Assembly (NCBI GenBank): GCA_963932465.1
Contig: CAWVRF010001058.1
Coordinates: 124,001-188,000 of the forward strand
Length of the DNA: 64,000 nt
From: Maratus speciosus
Lineage: Eukaryota > Arthropoda > Arachnida > Araneae > Salticidae
Direction of reading: 5' to 3'
Translations under genes and position numbers: made by a program
Shown: piece after piece, positions 49,097 to 63,377 of the stretch
Numbering within the stretch: position 1 is the stretch's first letter
Layout of the letters: every line of letters begins with the position of its first letter
Notes under the pieces: model-generated
Database searches by the model: none
The model's input: only the letters and a program-made list of their open reading frames with translations
What the model was told of the DNA's origin: nothing

Positions 49097-51056
49097 TTTC
49101 AACAATCAAAGCATTGTTAGAAAATTCAACAGAATGAGTTACCGCATATAAGACACGCAATATTTATGAATTGAATTCCGGTGCAGGGCTGAAAATTAAT
49201 TTCTTAATAAATAATAAAGCGAAACCGAATATATTGTTTCAACAATCAAAGCATTGTTAGAAAATTCATCAGAAAGAGTTACCGCATATAAAACACGCAA
49301 TATTTATGAATTGAATTCCGGTGCAGGGCTGAAAATTAATTTCTTAATAAATAATAAAGCGAAACCGAATATATTGTTTCAACAATCAAAGCATTGTTAG
49401 AAAATTCACCAGAAAGAGTTACCGCATATAAAACACGCAATATTTATGAATTGAATTCCGCTGCAGGGCTCAAAATTAATTTATTAATAAATAATAAAGC
49501 GAAACCGAATATATTGTTTCAACAATCAAAGCATTGTTAGAAAGTTCATCAGAAAGAGTTACCGCATATAAAACACGCAATATTTATGAATTGAATTCCG
49601 GTGCAGGGCTCAAAATTAATTTATTATTAAATAATAAAGCGAAACCGAATATATTGTTTCAACAATCAAAGCATTGTTAGAAAATTCACCAGAAAGAGTT
49701 ACCGCATATAAAACACGCAATATTTATGAATTGAATCCCGGTGCAGGGCTCAAAATTAATTTCTTAGTAAATAATAAAGCGAAACCGAATATATTGTTTA
49801 AACAATCAAAGCATTGTTAGAAATTTCATCAGAAAGAGTTACCGCATATAAAACACGAAATATTTATGAATTGAATTCCGGTGCAGGGCTCAAAATTAAT
49901 TTATTAATAAATAATAAAGCGAAACCGAATATATTGTTTCAACAATCAAAGCATTGTTAGAAAATTCAACAGAATGAGCTACCGCATATAAGACACGCAA
50001 TATTTATGAATTGAATTCCGGTGCAGGGCTGAAAATTAATTTCTTAATAAATAATAAAGCGAAACCGAATATATTGTTTCAACAATCAAAGCATTGTTAG
50101 AAAATTCATCAGAAAGTGTTACCGCATATAAAACACGCAATATTTATGAATTGAATTCCGGTGCAGATCTGAAAATTAATTTCTTAATAAATAATAAAGC
50201 GAAACCGAATATATTGTTTCAACAATCAGAGCATTGTTAGAAAATTCATCAGAAAGAGTTACCGCATATAAAACACGCAATATTTATGAATTGAATTCCG
50301 GTGCAGGGCTCAAAATTAATTTATTAATAAATAATAAAGCGAAACCGAATATATTGTTTCAACAATCAAAGCACTGTTAGAAAATTCAACAGAATGAGTT
50401 ACCGCATATAAGACACGCAATAATTATGAATTGAATTCCGGTGCAGGGCTGAAAATTAATTTCTTAATAAATAATAAAGCGAAACCGAATATATTGTTTC
50501 AACAATCAAAGCTTTGTTAGAAAATTCATCAGAAAGAGTTACCGCATATAAAACACGCAATATTTATGAATTGAATTCCGGTGCAGGGCTCAAAATTAAT
50601 TTATTAATAAATAATAAAGCGAAACCGAATATATTGTTTCAACAATCAAAGCATTGTTAGAAAATTCAACAGAATGAGTTACCGCATATAAGACACGCAA
50701 TATTTATGAATTGAATTCCGGTGCAGGGCTGAAAATTAATTTCTTAATAAATAATAAAGCGAAACCGAATATATTGTTTCAACAATCAAAGCATTGTTAG
50801 AAAATTCATCAGAAAGAGTTACCGCATATAAAACACGCAATATTTATGAATTGAATTCCGGTGCAGGTCTGAAAATTAATTTCTTAATAAATAATAAAGC
50901 GAAACCGAATATATTGTTTCAACAATCAAAGCATTGTTAGAAAATTCATCAGAAAGAGTTACCGCATATAAAACACGCAATATTTATGAATTGAATTCCG
51001 GTGCAGGGCTCAAAATTAATTTATTAATAAATAATAAAGCGAAACCGAATATATTG
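49097..51056. repeat. Y block, copy 2 (14 monomers, 1,960 bp)
   Basis: This repeats 44,337-46,296 at an offset of 4,760 bp with all rare markers (GAAAGTTC, ACACGAAAT, AGATCTG, CAATCAGAG, AAGCTTTG). Differences noticed are ATATTGTTTAA and GGTGCAGG here, TTCTTAATAA for TTCTTATTAA, and GGTGCAGGG for GGTACAGGG in the last monomer. Confidence 0.92.
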
Positions 51057-53071
51057 TTTCAACAATCAAAGCATTGTTAGAAAATTCAACAAAATGAGTT
51101 ACCGCATATAAGACACGCAATATTTATGAATTGAATTCCGGTGCAGGGCTGAAAATTAATTTCTTAATAAATAATAAAGCGAAACCGAATATATTGTTTC
51201 AACAATCAAAGCATTGTTAGAAAATTCATCAGAAAGAGTTACCGCATATAAAACACGCAATATTTATGAATTGAATTCCGGTGCAGGTCTGAAAATTAAT
51301 TTCTTAATAAATAATAAAGCGAAACCGAATATATTGTTTCAACAATTAAAGCATTGTTAGAAAATTCATCAGAAAGAGTTACCGCATATAAAACACGCAA
51401 TATTTATGAATTGAATTCCGGTGCAGGGCTGAAAATTAATTTCTTAATAAATAATAAAGCGAAACCGAATATATTGTTTCAACAATCAAAGCATTGTTAG
51501 AAAAATCATCAGAAAGAGTTACCGCATATAAAACACGCAATATTTATTAATTGAATTCCGGTGCAGGGCTGAAAATTAATTTTTTAATAAATAATAAAGC
51601 GAAACCGAATATATTGTTTCAACAATCAAAGCATTGTTAGAAAATTGAACAGAATGAGTTACCGCATATAAGACACGCAATATTTATGAATTGAATTCCG
51701 GTGCAGGGCTGAAAATTAATTTCTTAATAAATAATAAAGCGAAACCGAATATATTGTTTCAACAATCAAAGCATTGTTAGAAAATTCATCAGAAAGAGTT
51801 ACCGCATATAAAACACGCAATATTTATGAATTGAATTCCGGTGCAGGGCTGAAAATTAATTTCTTAATAAATAATAAAGCGAAACCGAATATATTGTTTC
51901 AACAATCAAAGCATTGTTAGAAAATTCACCAGAAAGAGTTACCGCATATAAAACACGCAATATTTATGAATTGAATTCCGCTGCAGGGCTCAAAATTAAT
52001 TTATTAATAAATAATAAAGCGAAACCGAATATATTGTTTCAACAACCAAAGCATTGTTAGAAAATTCATCAGAAAGAGTTACCGCATATAAAACACGCAA
52101 TAATTATGAATTGAATTCCGGTGCAGGGCTTAAAATTAATTTATTATTAAATAATAAAGCGAAACCGAATATATTGTTTCAACAATCAAAGCATTGTTAG
52201 AAAATTCACCAGAAAGAGTTACCGCATATAAAACACGCAATATTTATGAATTGAATCCCGGTGCAGGGCTCAAAATTAATTTCTTAGTAAATAATAAAGC
52301 GAAACCGAATATATTGTTTAAACAATCAAAGCATTGTTAGAAATTTCATCAGAAAGAGTTACCGCATATAAAACACGCAATATTTATGAATTGAATTCCG
52401 GTGCAGGGCTCAAAATTAATTTATTAATAAATAATAAAGCGAAACCGAATATATTGTTTCAACAATCAAAGCATTGTTAGAAAATTCAACAGAATGAGCT
52501 ACCGCATATAAGACACGCAATATTTATGAATTGAATTCCGGTGCAGGGCTGAAAATTAATTTCTTAATAAATAATAAAGCGAAACCGAATATATTGTTTC
52601 AACAATCAAAGCATTGTTAGAAAAATCATCAGAAAGTGTTACCGCATATAAAACACGCAATATTTATGAATTGAATTCCGGTGCAGGGCTCAAAATTAAT
52701 TTATTAATAAATAATAAAGCGAAACCGAATATATTGTTTCAACAATCAAAGCATTGTTAGAAAATTCAACAGAATGAGTTACCGCATATAAGACACGCAA
52801 TATTTATGAATTGAATTCCGGTGCAGGGCTGAAAATTAATTTCTTAATAAATAATAAAGCGAAACCGAATATATTGTTTCAACAATCAAAGCATTGTTAG
52901 AAAATTCATCAGAAAGAGTTACCGCATATAAAACACGCAATATTTATGAATTGAATTCCGGTGCAGGGCTGAAAATTAATTTCTTAATAAATAATAAAGC
53001 GAAACCGAATATATTGTTTCAACAATCAAAGCATTGTTAGAAAATTCACCAGAAAGAGTTACCGCATATAA
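51057..53071. repeat. Transitional mosaic between regions IV and VI
   Basis: Short segments of known modules are joined here without a long repeat: N with CAACAAAATG (51,057), CAATTAAAG (about 51,346), AAAAATC with TTTATTAATTG and TTTTTTAATAA (about 51,477), an N with TTGAACAG (about 51,640), then two Y-like openings with CACCAG/CCGCTGCAGG at about 51,897 and 53,017, which are 8 monomers (1,120 bp) apart. CAACAACCAAAG at about 52,041 also occurs at 2,80x. There is no non-satellite sequence. Confidence 0.75.
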
Positions 53072-56000
53072 AACACGCAATATTTATGAATTGAATTCCG
53101 CTGCAGGCCTCAAAATTAATTTATTAATATATAATAAAGCGAAACCGAATATATTGTTTCAACAAACAAAGCATTGTTAGAAAATTCATCAGAAAGAGTT
53201 ACCGCATATAAAACACGCAATAATTATGAATTGAATTCCGGTGCAGGGCTTAAAATTAATTTCTTAATAAATAATAAAGCGAAACCGAATATATTGTTTA
53301 AACAATCAAAGCATTGTTAGAAAATTCATCAGAAAGAGTTACCGCATATAAAACACGCAATATTTATGAATTGAATTCCGGTGCAGGGCTCAAAATTAAT
53401 TTATTATTAAATAATAAAGCGAAACCGAATATATTGTTTCAACAATCAAAGCATTGTTAGAAAATTCACCAGAAAGAGTTACCGCATATAAAACACGCAA
53501 TATTTATGAATTGAATCCCGGTGCAGGGCTCAAAATTAATTTCTTAGTAAATAATAAAGCGAAACCGAATATATTGTTTAAACAATCAAAGCATTGTTAG
53601 AAATTTCATCAGAAAGAGTTACCGCATATAAAACACGCAATATTTATGAATTGAATTCCGGTGCAGGGCTCAAAATTAATTTATTAATAAATAATAAAGC
53701 GAAACCGAATATATTGTTTCAACAATCAAAGCATTGTTAGAAAATTCAACAGAATGAGCTACCGCATATAAGACACGCAATATTTATGAATTGAATTCCG
53801 GTGCAGGGCTGAAAATTAATTTCTTAATAAATAATAAAGCGAAACCGAATATATTGTTTCAACAATCAAAGCATTGTTAGAAAATTCATCAGAAAGTGTT
53901 ACCGCATATAAAACACGCAATATTTATGAATTGAATTCCGGTGCAGGTCTGAAAATTAATTTCTTAATAAATAATAAAGCGAAACCGAATATATTGTTTC
54001 AACAATCAAAGCACTGTTAGAAAATTCAACAGAATGAGTTACCGCATATAAGACACGCAATAATTATGAATTGAATTCCGGTGCAGGGCTGAAAATTAAT
54101 TTCTTAATAAATAATAAAGCGAAACCGAATATATTGTTTCAACAATCAAAGCATTGTTAGAAAATTCATCAGAAAGAGTTACCGCATATAAAACACGCAA
54201 TATTTATGAATTGAATTCCGGTGCAGGGCTCAAAATTAATTTATTAATAAATAATAAAGCGAAACCGAATATATTGTTTCAACAATCAAAGCATTGTTAG
54301 AAAATTCAACAGAATGAGTTACCGCATATAAGACACGCAATATTTATGAATTGAATTCCGGTGCAGGGCTGAAAATTAATTTCTTAATAAATAATAAAGC
54401 GAAACCGAATATATTGTTTCAACAATCAAAGCATTGTTAGAAAATTCATCAGAAAGAGTTACCGCATATAAAACACGCAATATTTATGAATTGAATTCCG
54501 GTGCAGGTCTGAAAATTAATTTCTTAATAAATAATAAAGCGAAACCGAATATATTGTTTCAACAATCAAAGCATTGTTAGAAAATTCATCAGAAAGAGTT
54601 ACCGCATATAAAACACGCAATATTTATGAATTGAATTCCGGTGCAGGGCTCAAAATTAATTTATTAATAAATAATAAAGCGAAACCGAATATATTGTTTC
54701 AACAATCAAAGCATTGTTAGAAAATTCAACAGAATGAGTTACCGCATATAAGACACGCAATATTTATGAATTGAATTCCGGTGCAGGGCTGAAAATTAAT
54801 TTCTTAATAAATAATAAAGCGAAACCGAATATATTGTTTCAACAATCAAAGCATTGCTAGAAAATTCATCAGAAAGAGTTACCGCATATAAAACACGCAA
54901 TATTTATGAATTGAATTCCGGTGCAGGTCTGAAAATTAATTTCTTAATAAATAATAAAGCGAAACCGAATATATTGTTTCAACAATTAAAGCATTGTTAG
55001 AAAATTCATCAGAAAGAGTTACCGCATATAAAACACGCAATATTTATGAATTGAATTCCGGTGCAGGGCTGAAAATTAATTTCTTAATAAATAATAAAGC
55101 GAAACCGAATATATTGTTTCAACAATCAAAGCATTGTTAGAAAATTCATCAGAAAGAGTTACCGCATATAAAACACGCAATATTTATGAGTTGAATTCCG
55201 GTGCAGGTCTGAAAATTAATTTCTTAATAAATAATAAAGCGAAACCGAATATATTGTTTAACAATCAAAGCATTGTTAGAAAATTCATCAGAAAGAGTTA
55301 CCGCATATAAAACACGCAATATTTATGAATTGAATTCCGGTGCAGGGCTGAAAATTAATTTCTTAATAAATAATAAAGCGAAACCGAATATATTGTTTCA
55401 ACAATCAAAGCATTGTTAGAAAATTCATCAGAAAGAGTTACCGCATATAAAACACGCAATATTTATGAATTGATCTCCGGTGCAGGGCTGAAAATTAATT
55501 TCTTAATAAATAATAAAGCGAAACCGAATATATTGTTTCAACAATCAAAGCATTGTTAGAAAATTCATCAGAAAGAGTTACCGCATATAAAACACGCAAT
55601 ATTTATGAATTGAATCCCGGTGCAGGGCTCAGAATTAATTTCTTAGTAAATAATAAAGCGAAACCGAATATATTGTTTAAACAATCAAAGCATTGTTAGA
55701 AATTTCAGCAGAAAGAGTTACCGCATATAAAACACGCAATATTTATGAATTGAATTCCGGTGCAGGGCTCAAAATTAACTTATTAATAAATAATAAAGCG
55801 AAACCGAATATATTGTTTCAACAATCAAAGCATTGTTAGAAAATTCAACAGAATTAGTTACCGCATATAAGACACGCAATATTTATGAATTGAATTCGGG
55901 TGCAGGGCTGAAAATTAATTTCTTAATAAATAATAAAGCGAAACCGAATATATTGTTTCAACAATCAAAGCATTGTTAGAAAATTCATCAGAAAGAGTTA

Positions 56001-57642
56001 CCGCATATAAAACACGCAATATTTATGAATTGAATTCCGGTGCAGGTCTGAAAATTAATTTCTTAATAAATAATAAAGCGAAACCGAATATATTGTTTCA
56101 ACAATCAAAGCATTGTTAGAAAATTCATCAGAAAGAGTTACCGCATATAAAACACGCAATATTTATGAATTGAATTCCGGTGCAGGGCTCAAAATTAATT
56201 TATTAATAAATAATAAAGCGAAACCGAATATATTGTTTCAACAATCAAAGCATTGTTAGAAAATTCAACAGAATGTGTTACCGCATATAAGACACGCAAT
56301 ATTTATGAATTGAATTCCGGTGCAGGGCTGAAAATTAATTTCTTAATAAATAATAAAGCGAAACCGAATATATTGTTTCAACAATCAAAGCATTGTTAGA
56401 AAATTCATCAGAAAGAGTTACCGCATATAAAACACGCAATATTTATGAATTGAATTCCGGTGCAGGGCTGAAAATTAATTTCTTAATAAATAATAAAGCG
56501 AAACCGAATATATTGTTTCAACAATGAAAGCATTGTTAGAAAATTCATCAGAAAGAGTTACCGCATATAAAACACGCAATATTTATGAATTGATTTCCGG
56601 TGCAGGACTGAAAATTAATTTCTTAATAAATAATAAAGCGAAACCGAATATATTGTTTCAACAATCAATGCATTGTTAGAAAATTCATCAGAAAGAGTTA
56701 CCGCATATAAAACACGCAATATTTATTAATTGAATTCCGGTGCAGGGCTGAAAATTATTTTTTTAATAAATAATAAAGCGAAACCGAATATATTGTTTCA
56801 ACAATGAAAGCATTGTTAGAAAATTCATCAGAAAGAGTTACCGGATATAAAACACGCAATAATTATGAATTGAATTCCGGTGCAGGACTGAAAATTAATT
56901 TCTTAATAAATAATAAAGCGAAATCGAATATATTGTTTCAACAATCAAAGCATTGTTAGAAAATTCATCAGAAAGAGTTACCGCATATAAAACACGCAAT
57001 ATTTATGAATTGAATTCCGGTGCAGGGCTGAAAATTAATTTTTTAATAAATAATAAAGCGAAACCGAATTTATTGTTTCAACAATCAAAGCATTGTTAGA
57101 AAATTCAACAAATGAGTTACCGCATATAAGACACGCAATATTTATGAATTGAATTCCGGTGCAGGGCTGAAAATTAATTTATTAATAAATAATAAAGCGA
57201 AACCGAATATATTGTTTCAACAATCAAAGCATTGTTAGAAAATTCATCAGAAAGAATTACCGCATATAAAACACGCAATATTTATGAATTGAATTCCGCT
57301 GCAGGGCTCAAAATTAATTTATTAATAAATAATAAAGCGAAATCGAATATGTTGTTTAAACAATCAAAGCATTGTTAGAAATTTCATCAGAAAGAGTTAC
57401 CGCATATAAAACACGCAATATTTATGAATTGAATTCCGGTGCAGGGCTCAAAATTAATTTATTAATAAATAATAAAGCGAAACCGAATATATTGTTTCAA
57501 CAATCAAAGCATTGTTAGAAAATTCAACGAATGAGTTACCGCATATAAGACACGCAATATTTATGAATTGAATTCCGGTGCAGGGCTGAAAATTAATTTC
57601 TTAATAAATAATAAAGCGAAACCGAATATATTGTTTCAACAA
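53072..57642. repeat. Region VI long duplication, copy 1 (~4.57 kb)
   Basis: From CCGCTGCAGGCCTC/TTAATATATAATAAAG (53,101) to the N with AACGAATG (57,5xx), every rare marker recurs 5,736 bp downstream, or 5,735 after about 55.2 kb. They include CAACAAACAAAG, GCATTGCTAG (54,851), TGATCTCCGG (55,471), AGAATTAGTTA, CAATGCATTG, ACCGGATAT, AATCGAATAT, CCGAATTTATTG and CAACAAATGAG. Differences noticed are TATGAGTTG (55,190) and GAATTCGGG (about 55,898) here, and a 1-bp loss in copy 2. The left edge lies inside a monomer. Confidence 0.92.
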
Positions 57643-58807
57643 ACAAAGCATTGTTAGAAAATTCATCAGAAAGAGTTACCGCATATAAAACACGCAATAA
57701 TTATGAATTGAATTCCGGTGCAGGGCTTAAAATTAATTTCTTAATAAATAATAAAGCGAAACCGAATATATTGTTTAAACAATCAAAGCATTGTTAGAAA
57801 ATTCATCAGAAAGAGTTACCGCATATAAAACACGCAATATTTATGAATTGAATTCCGCTGCAGGCCTCAAAATTAATTTATTAATATATAATAAAGCGAA
57901 ACCGAATATATTGTTTCAACAAACAAAGCATTGTTAGAAAATTCATCAGAAAGAGTTACCGCATATAAAACACGCAATAATTATGAATTGAATTCCGGTG
58001 CAGGGCTTAAAATTAATTTCTTAATAAATAATAAAGCGAAACCGAATATATTGTTTAAACAATCAAAGCATTGTTAGAAAATTCAACAGAATGAGTTACC
58101 GCATATAAGACACGCAATATTTATGAATTGAATTCCGCTGCAGGCCTCAAAATTAATTTATTAATAAATAATAAAGCGAAACCGAATATATTGTTTCAAC
58201 AATCAAAGCATTGTTAGAAAATTCAACGAATGAGTTACCGCATATAAGACACGCAATATTTATGAATTGAATTCCGGTGCAGGGCTGAAAATTAATTTCT
58301 TAATAAATAATAAAGCGAAACCGAATATATTGTTTCAACAAACAAAGCATTGTTAGAAAATTCATCAGAAAGAGTTACCGCATATAAAACACGCAATAAT
58401 TATGAATTGAATTCCGGTGCAGGGCTTAAAATTAATTTCTTAATAAATAATAAAGCGAAACCGAATATATTGTTTAAACAATCAAAGCATTGTTAGAAAA
58501 TTCATCAGAAAGAGTTACCGCATATAAAACACGCAATATTTATGAATTGAATTCCGCTGCAGGGCTCAAAATTAATTTATTAATAAATAATAAAGCGAAA
58601 TCGAATATGTTGTTTAAACAATCAAAGCATTGTTAGAAATTTCATCAGAAAGAGTTACCGCATATAAAACACGCAATATTTATGAATTGAATTCCGGTGC
58701 AGGGCTCAAAATTAATTTATTAATAAATAATAAAGCGAAACCGAATATATTGTTTCAACAATCAAAGCATTGTTAGAAAATTCAACAGAATGAGTTACCG
58801 CATATAA
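57643..58807. repeat. Dimer mosaic between the two long copies
   Basis: A two-monomer unit, CAACAAACAAAG with AATAATTATG/GGCTTAAA followed by a TTTAAAC monomer, starts at 57,634, 57,914, 58,333 and 58,893 (and at 53,157), interleaved with CCGCTGCAGGCCTC monomers, an AACGAATG N and an AATCGAATATGTTG monomer. The copies are 280, 419 and 560 bp apart. Here the TTTAAAC start is joined to G-, N- and L-type bodies, so phrase order has been scrambled. Confidence 0.82.
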
Positions 58808-61800
58808 GACACGCAATATTTATGAATTGAATTCCGCTGCAGGCCTCAAAATTAATTTATTAATATATAATAAAGCGAAACCGAATATATTGTTTCAACA
58901 AACAAAGCATTGTTAGAAAATTCATCAGAAAGAGTTACCGCATATAAAACACGCAATAATTATGAATTGAATTCCGGTGCAGGGCTTAAAATTAATTTCT
59001 TAATAAATAATAAAGCGAAACCGAATATATTGTTTAAACAATCAAAGCATTGTTAGAAAATTCATCAGAAAGAGTTACCGCATATAAAACACGCAATATT
59101 TATGAATTGAATTCCGGTGCAGGGCTCAAAATTAATTTATTATTAAATAATAAAGCGAAACCGAATATATTGTTTCAACAATCAAAGCATTGTTAGAAAA
59201 TTCATCAGAAAGAGTTACCGCATATAAAACACGCAATATTTATGAATTGAATCCCGGTGCAGGGCTCAAAATTAATTTCTTAGTAAATAATAAAGCGAAA
59301 CCGAATATATTGTTTAAACAATCAAAGCATTGTTAGAAATTTCATCAGAAAGAGTTACCGCATATAAAACACGCAATATTTATGAATTGAATTCCGGTGC
59401 AGGGCTCAAAATTAATTTATTAATAAATAATAAAGCGAAACCGAATATATTGTTTCAACAATCAAAGCATTGTTAGAAAATTCAACAGAATGAGCTACCG
59501 CATATAAGACACGCAATATTTATGAATTGAATTCCGGTGCAGGGCTGAAAATTAATTTCTTAATAAATAATAAAGCGAAACCGAATATATTGTTTCAACA
59601 ATCAAAGCATTGTTAGAAAATTCATCAGAAAGTGTTACCGCATATAAAACACGCAATATTTATGAATTGAATTCCGGTGCAGGTCTGAAAATTAATTTCT
59701 TAATAAATAATAAAGCGAAACCGAATATATTGTTTCAACAATCAAAGCACTGTTAGAAAATTCAACAGAATGAGTTACCGCATATAAGACACGCAATAAT
59801 TATGAATTGAATTCCGGTGCAGGGCTGAAAATTAATTTCTTAATAAATAATAAAGCGAAACCGAATATATTGTTTCAACAATCAAAGCATTGTTAGAAAA
59901 TTCATCAGAAAGAGTTACCGCATATAAAACACGCAATATTTATGAATTGAATTCCGGTGCAGGGCTCAAAATTAATTTATTAATAAATAATAAAGCGAAA
60001 CCGAATATATTGTTTCAACAATCAAAGCATTGTTAGAAAATTCAACAGAATGAGTTACCGCATATAAGACACGCAATATTTATGAATTGAATTCCGGTGC
60101 AGGGCTGAAAATTAATTTCTTAATAAATAATAAAGCGAAACCGAATATATTGTTTCAACAATCAAAGCATTGTTAGAAAATTCATCAGAAAGAGTTACCG
60201 CATATAAAACACGCAATATTTATGAATTGAATTCCGGTGCAGGTCTGAAAATTAATTTCTTAATAAATAATAAAGCGAAACCGAATATATTGTTTCAACA
60301 ATCAAAGCATTGTTAGAAAATTCATCAGAAAGAGTTACCGCATATAAAACACGCAATATTTATGAATTGAATTCCGGTGCAGGGCTCAAAATTAATTTAT
60401 TAATAAATAATAAAGCGAAACCGAATATATTGTTTCAACAATCAAAGCATTGTTAGAAAATTCAACAGAATGAGTTACCGCATATAAGACACGCAATATT
60501 TATGAATTGAATTCCGGTGCAGGGCTGAAAATTAATTTCTTAATAAATAATAAAGCGAAACCGAATATATTGTTTCAACAATCAAAGCATTGCTAGAAAA
60601 TTCATCAGAAAGAGTTACCGCATATAAAACACGCAATATTTATGAATTGAATTCCGGTGCAGGTCTGAAAATTAATTTCTTAATAAATAATAAAGCGAAA
60701 CCGAATATATTGTTTCAACAATTAAAGCATTGTTAGAAAATTCATCAGAAAGAGTTACCGCATATAAAACACGCAATATTTATGAATTGAATTCCGGTGC
60801 AGGGCTGAAAATTAATTTCTTAATAAATAATAAAGCGAAACCGAATATATTGTTTCAACAATCAAAGCATTGTTAGAAAATTCATCAGAAAGAGTTACCG
60901 CATATAAAACACGCAATATTTATGAATTGAATTCCGGTGCAGGTCTGAAAATAATTTCTTAATAAATAATAAAGCGAAACCGAATATATTGTTTAACAAT
61001 CAAAGCATTGTTAGAAAATTCATCAGAAAGAGTTACCGCATATAAAACACGCAATATTTATGAATTGAATTCCGGTGCAGGGCTGAAAATTAATTTCTTA
61101 ATAAATAATAAAGCGAAACCGAATATATTGTTTCAACAATCAAAGCATTGTTAGAAAATTCATCAGAAAGAGTTACCGCATATAAAACACGCAATATTTA
61201 TGAATTGATCTCCGGTGCAGGGCTGAAAATTAATTTCTTAATAAATAATAAAGCGAAACCGAATATATTGTTTCAACAATCAAAGCATTGTTAGAAAATT
61301 CATCAGAAAGAGTTACCGCATATAAAACACGCAATATTTATGAATTGAATCCCGGTGCAGGGCTCAGAATTAATTTCTTAGTAAATAATAAAGCGAAACC
61401 GAATATATTGTTTAAACAATCAAAGCATTGTTAGAAATTTCAGCAGAAAGAGTTACCGCATATAAAACACGCAATATTTATGAATTGAATTCCGGTGCAG
61501 GGCTCAAAATTAACTTATTAATAAATAATAAAGCGAAACCGAATATATTGTTTCAACAATCAAAGCATTGTTAGAAAATTCAACAGAATTAGTTACCGCA
61601 TATAAGACACGCAATATTTATGAATTGAATTCCGGTGCAGGGCTGAAAATTAATTTCTTAATAAATAATAAAGCGAAACCGAATATATTGTTTCAACAAT
61701 CAAAGCATTGTTAGAAAATTCATCAGAAAGAGTTACCGCATATAAAACACGCAATATTTATGAATTGAATTCCGGTGCAGGTCTGAAAATTAATTTCTTA

Positions 61801-63377
61801 ATAAATAATAAAGCGAAACCGAATATATTGTTTCAACAATCAAAGCATTGTTAGAAAATTCATCAGAAAGAGTTACCGCATATAAAACACGCAATATTTA
61901 TGAATTGAATTCCGGTGCAGGGCTCAAAATTAATTTATTAATAAATAATAAAGCGAAACCGAATATATTGTTTCAACAATCAAAGCATTGTTAGAAAATT
62001 CAACAGAATGTGTTACCGCATATAAGACACGCAATATTTATGAATTGAATTCCGGTGCAGGGCTGAAAATTAATTTCTTAATAAATAATAAAGCGAAACC
62101 GAATATATTGTTTCAACAATCAAAGCATTGTTAGAAAATTCATCAGAAAGAGTTACCGCATATAAAACACGCAATATTTATGAATTGAATTCCGGTGCAG
62201 GGCTGAAAATTAATTTCTTAATAAATAATAAAGCGAAACCGAATATATTGTTTCAACAATGAAAGCATTGTTAGAAAATTCATCAGAAAGAGTTACCGCA
62301 TATAAAACACGCAATATTTATGAATTGATTTCCGGTGCAGGACTGAAAATTAATTTCTTAATAAATAATAAAGCGAAACCGAATATATTGTTTCAACAAT
62401 CAATGCATTGTTAGAAAATTCATCAGAAAGAGTTACCGCATATAAAACACGCAATATTTATTAATTGAATTCCGGTGCAGGGCTGAAAATTATTTTTTTA
62501 ATAAATAATAAAGCGAAACCGAATATATTGTTTCAACAATGAAAGCATTGTTAGAAAATTCATCAGAAAGAGTTACCGGATATAAAACACGCAATAATTA
62601 TGAATTGAATTCCGGTGCAGGACTGAAAATTAATTTCTTAATAAATAATAAAGCGAAATCGAATATATTGTTTCAACAATCAAAGCATTGTTAGAAAATT
62701 CATCAGAAAGAGTTACCGCATATAAAACACGCAATATTTATGAATTGAATTCCGGTGCAGGGCTGAAAATTAATTTTTTAATAAATAATAAAGCGAAACC
62801 GAATTTATTGTTTCAACAATCAAAGCATTGTTAGAAAATTCAACAAATGAGTTACCGCATATAAGACACGCAATATTTATGAATTGAATTCCGGTGCAGG
62901 GCTGAAAATTAATTTATTAATAAATAATAAAGCGAAACCGAATATATTGTTTCAACAATCAAAGCATTGTTAGAAAATTCATCAGAAAGAATTACCGCAT
63001 ATAAAACACGCAATATTTATGAATTGAATTCCGCTGCAGGGCTCAAAATTAATTTATTAATAAATAATAAAGCGAAATCGAATATGTTGTTTAAACAATC
63101 AAAGCATTGTTAGAAATTTCATCAGAAAGAGTTACCGCATATAAAACACGCAATATTTATGAATTGAATTCCGGTGCAGGGCTCAAAATTAATTTATTAA
63201 TAAATAATAAAGCGAAACCGAATATATTGTTTCAACAATCAAAGCATTGTTAGAAAATTCAACGAATGAGTTACCGCATATAAGACACGCAATATTTATG
63301 AATTGAATTCCGGTGCAGGGCTGAAAATTAATTTCTTAATAAATAATAAAGCGAAACCGAATATATTGTTTCAACAA
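58808..63377. repeat. Region VI long duplication, copy 2 (~4.57 kb)
   Basis: This repeats 53,072-57,642. It carries a private 1-bp deletion (GTCTGAAAATAATTTC, about 60,951), which shifts the offset from 5,736 to 5,735, and lacks the TATGAGTTG and GAATTCGGG changes of copy 1. It ends at 63,377, where copy 1 runs into CAACAAACAAAG and this copy runs into the dimeric pattern with GAAAATTTATCAG. Confidence 0.92.

Noticed and set aside
51057..53071. Possible interruption of the array
   Set aside because: Order of known modules is disturbed here, but every base still belongs to 140-bp monomers.
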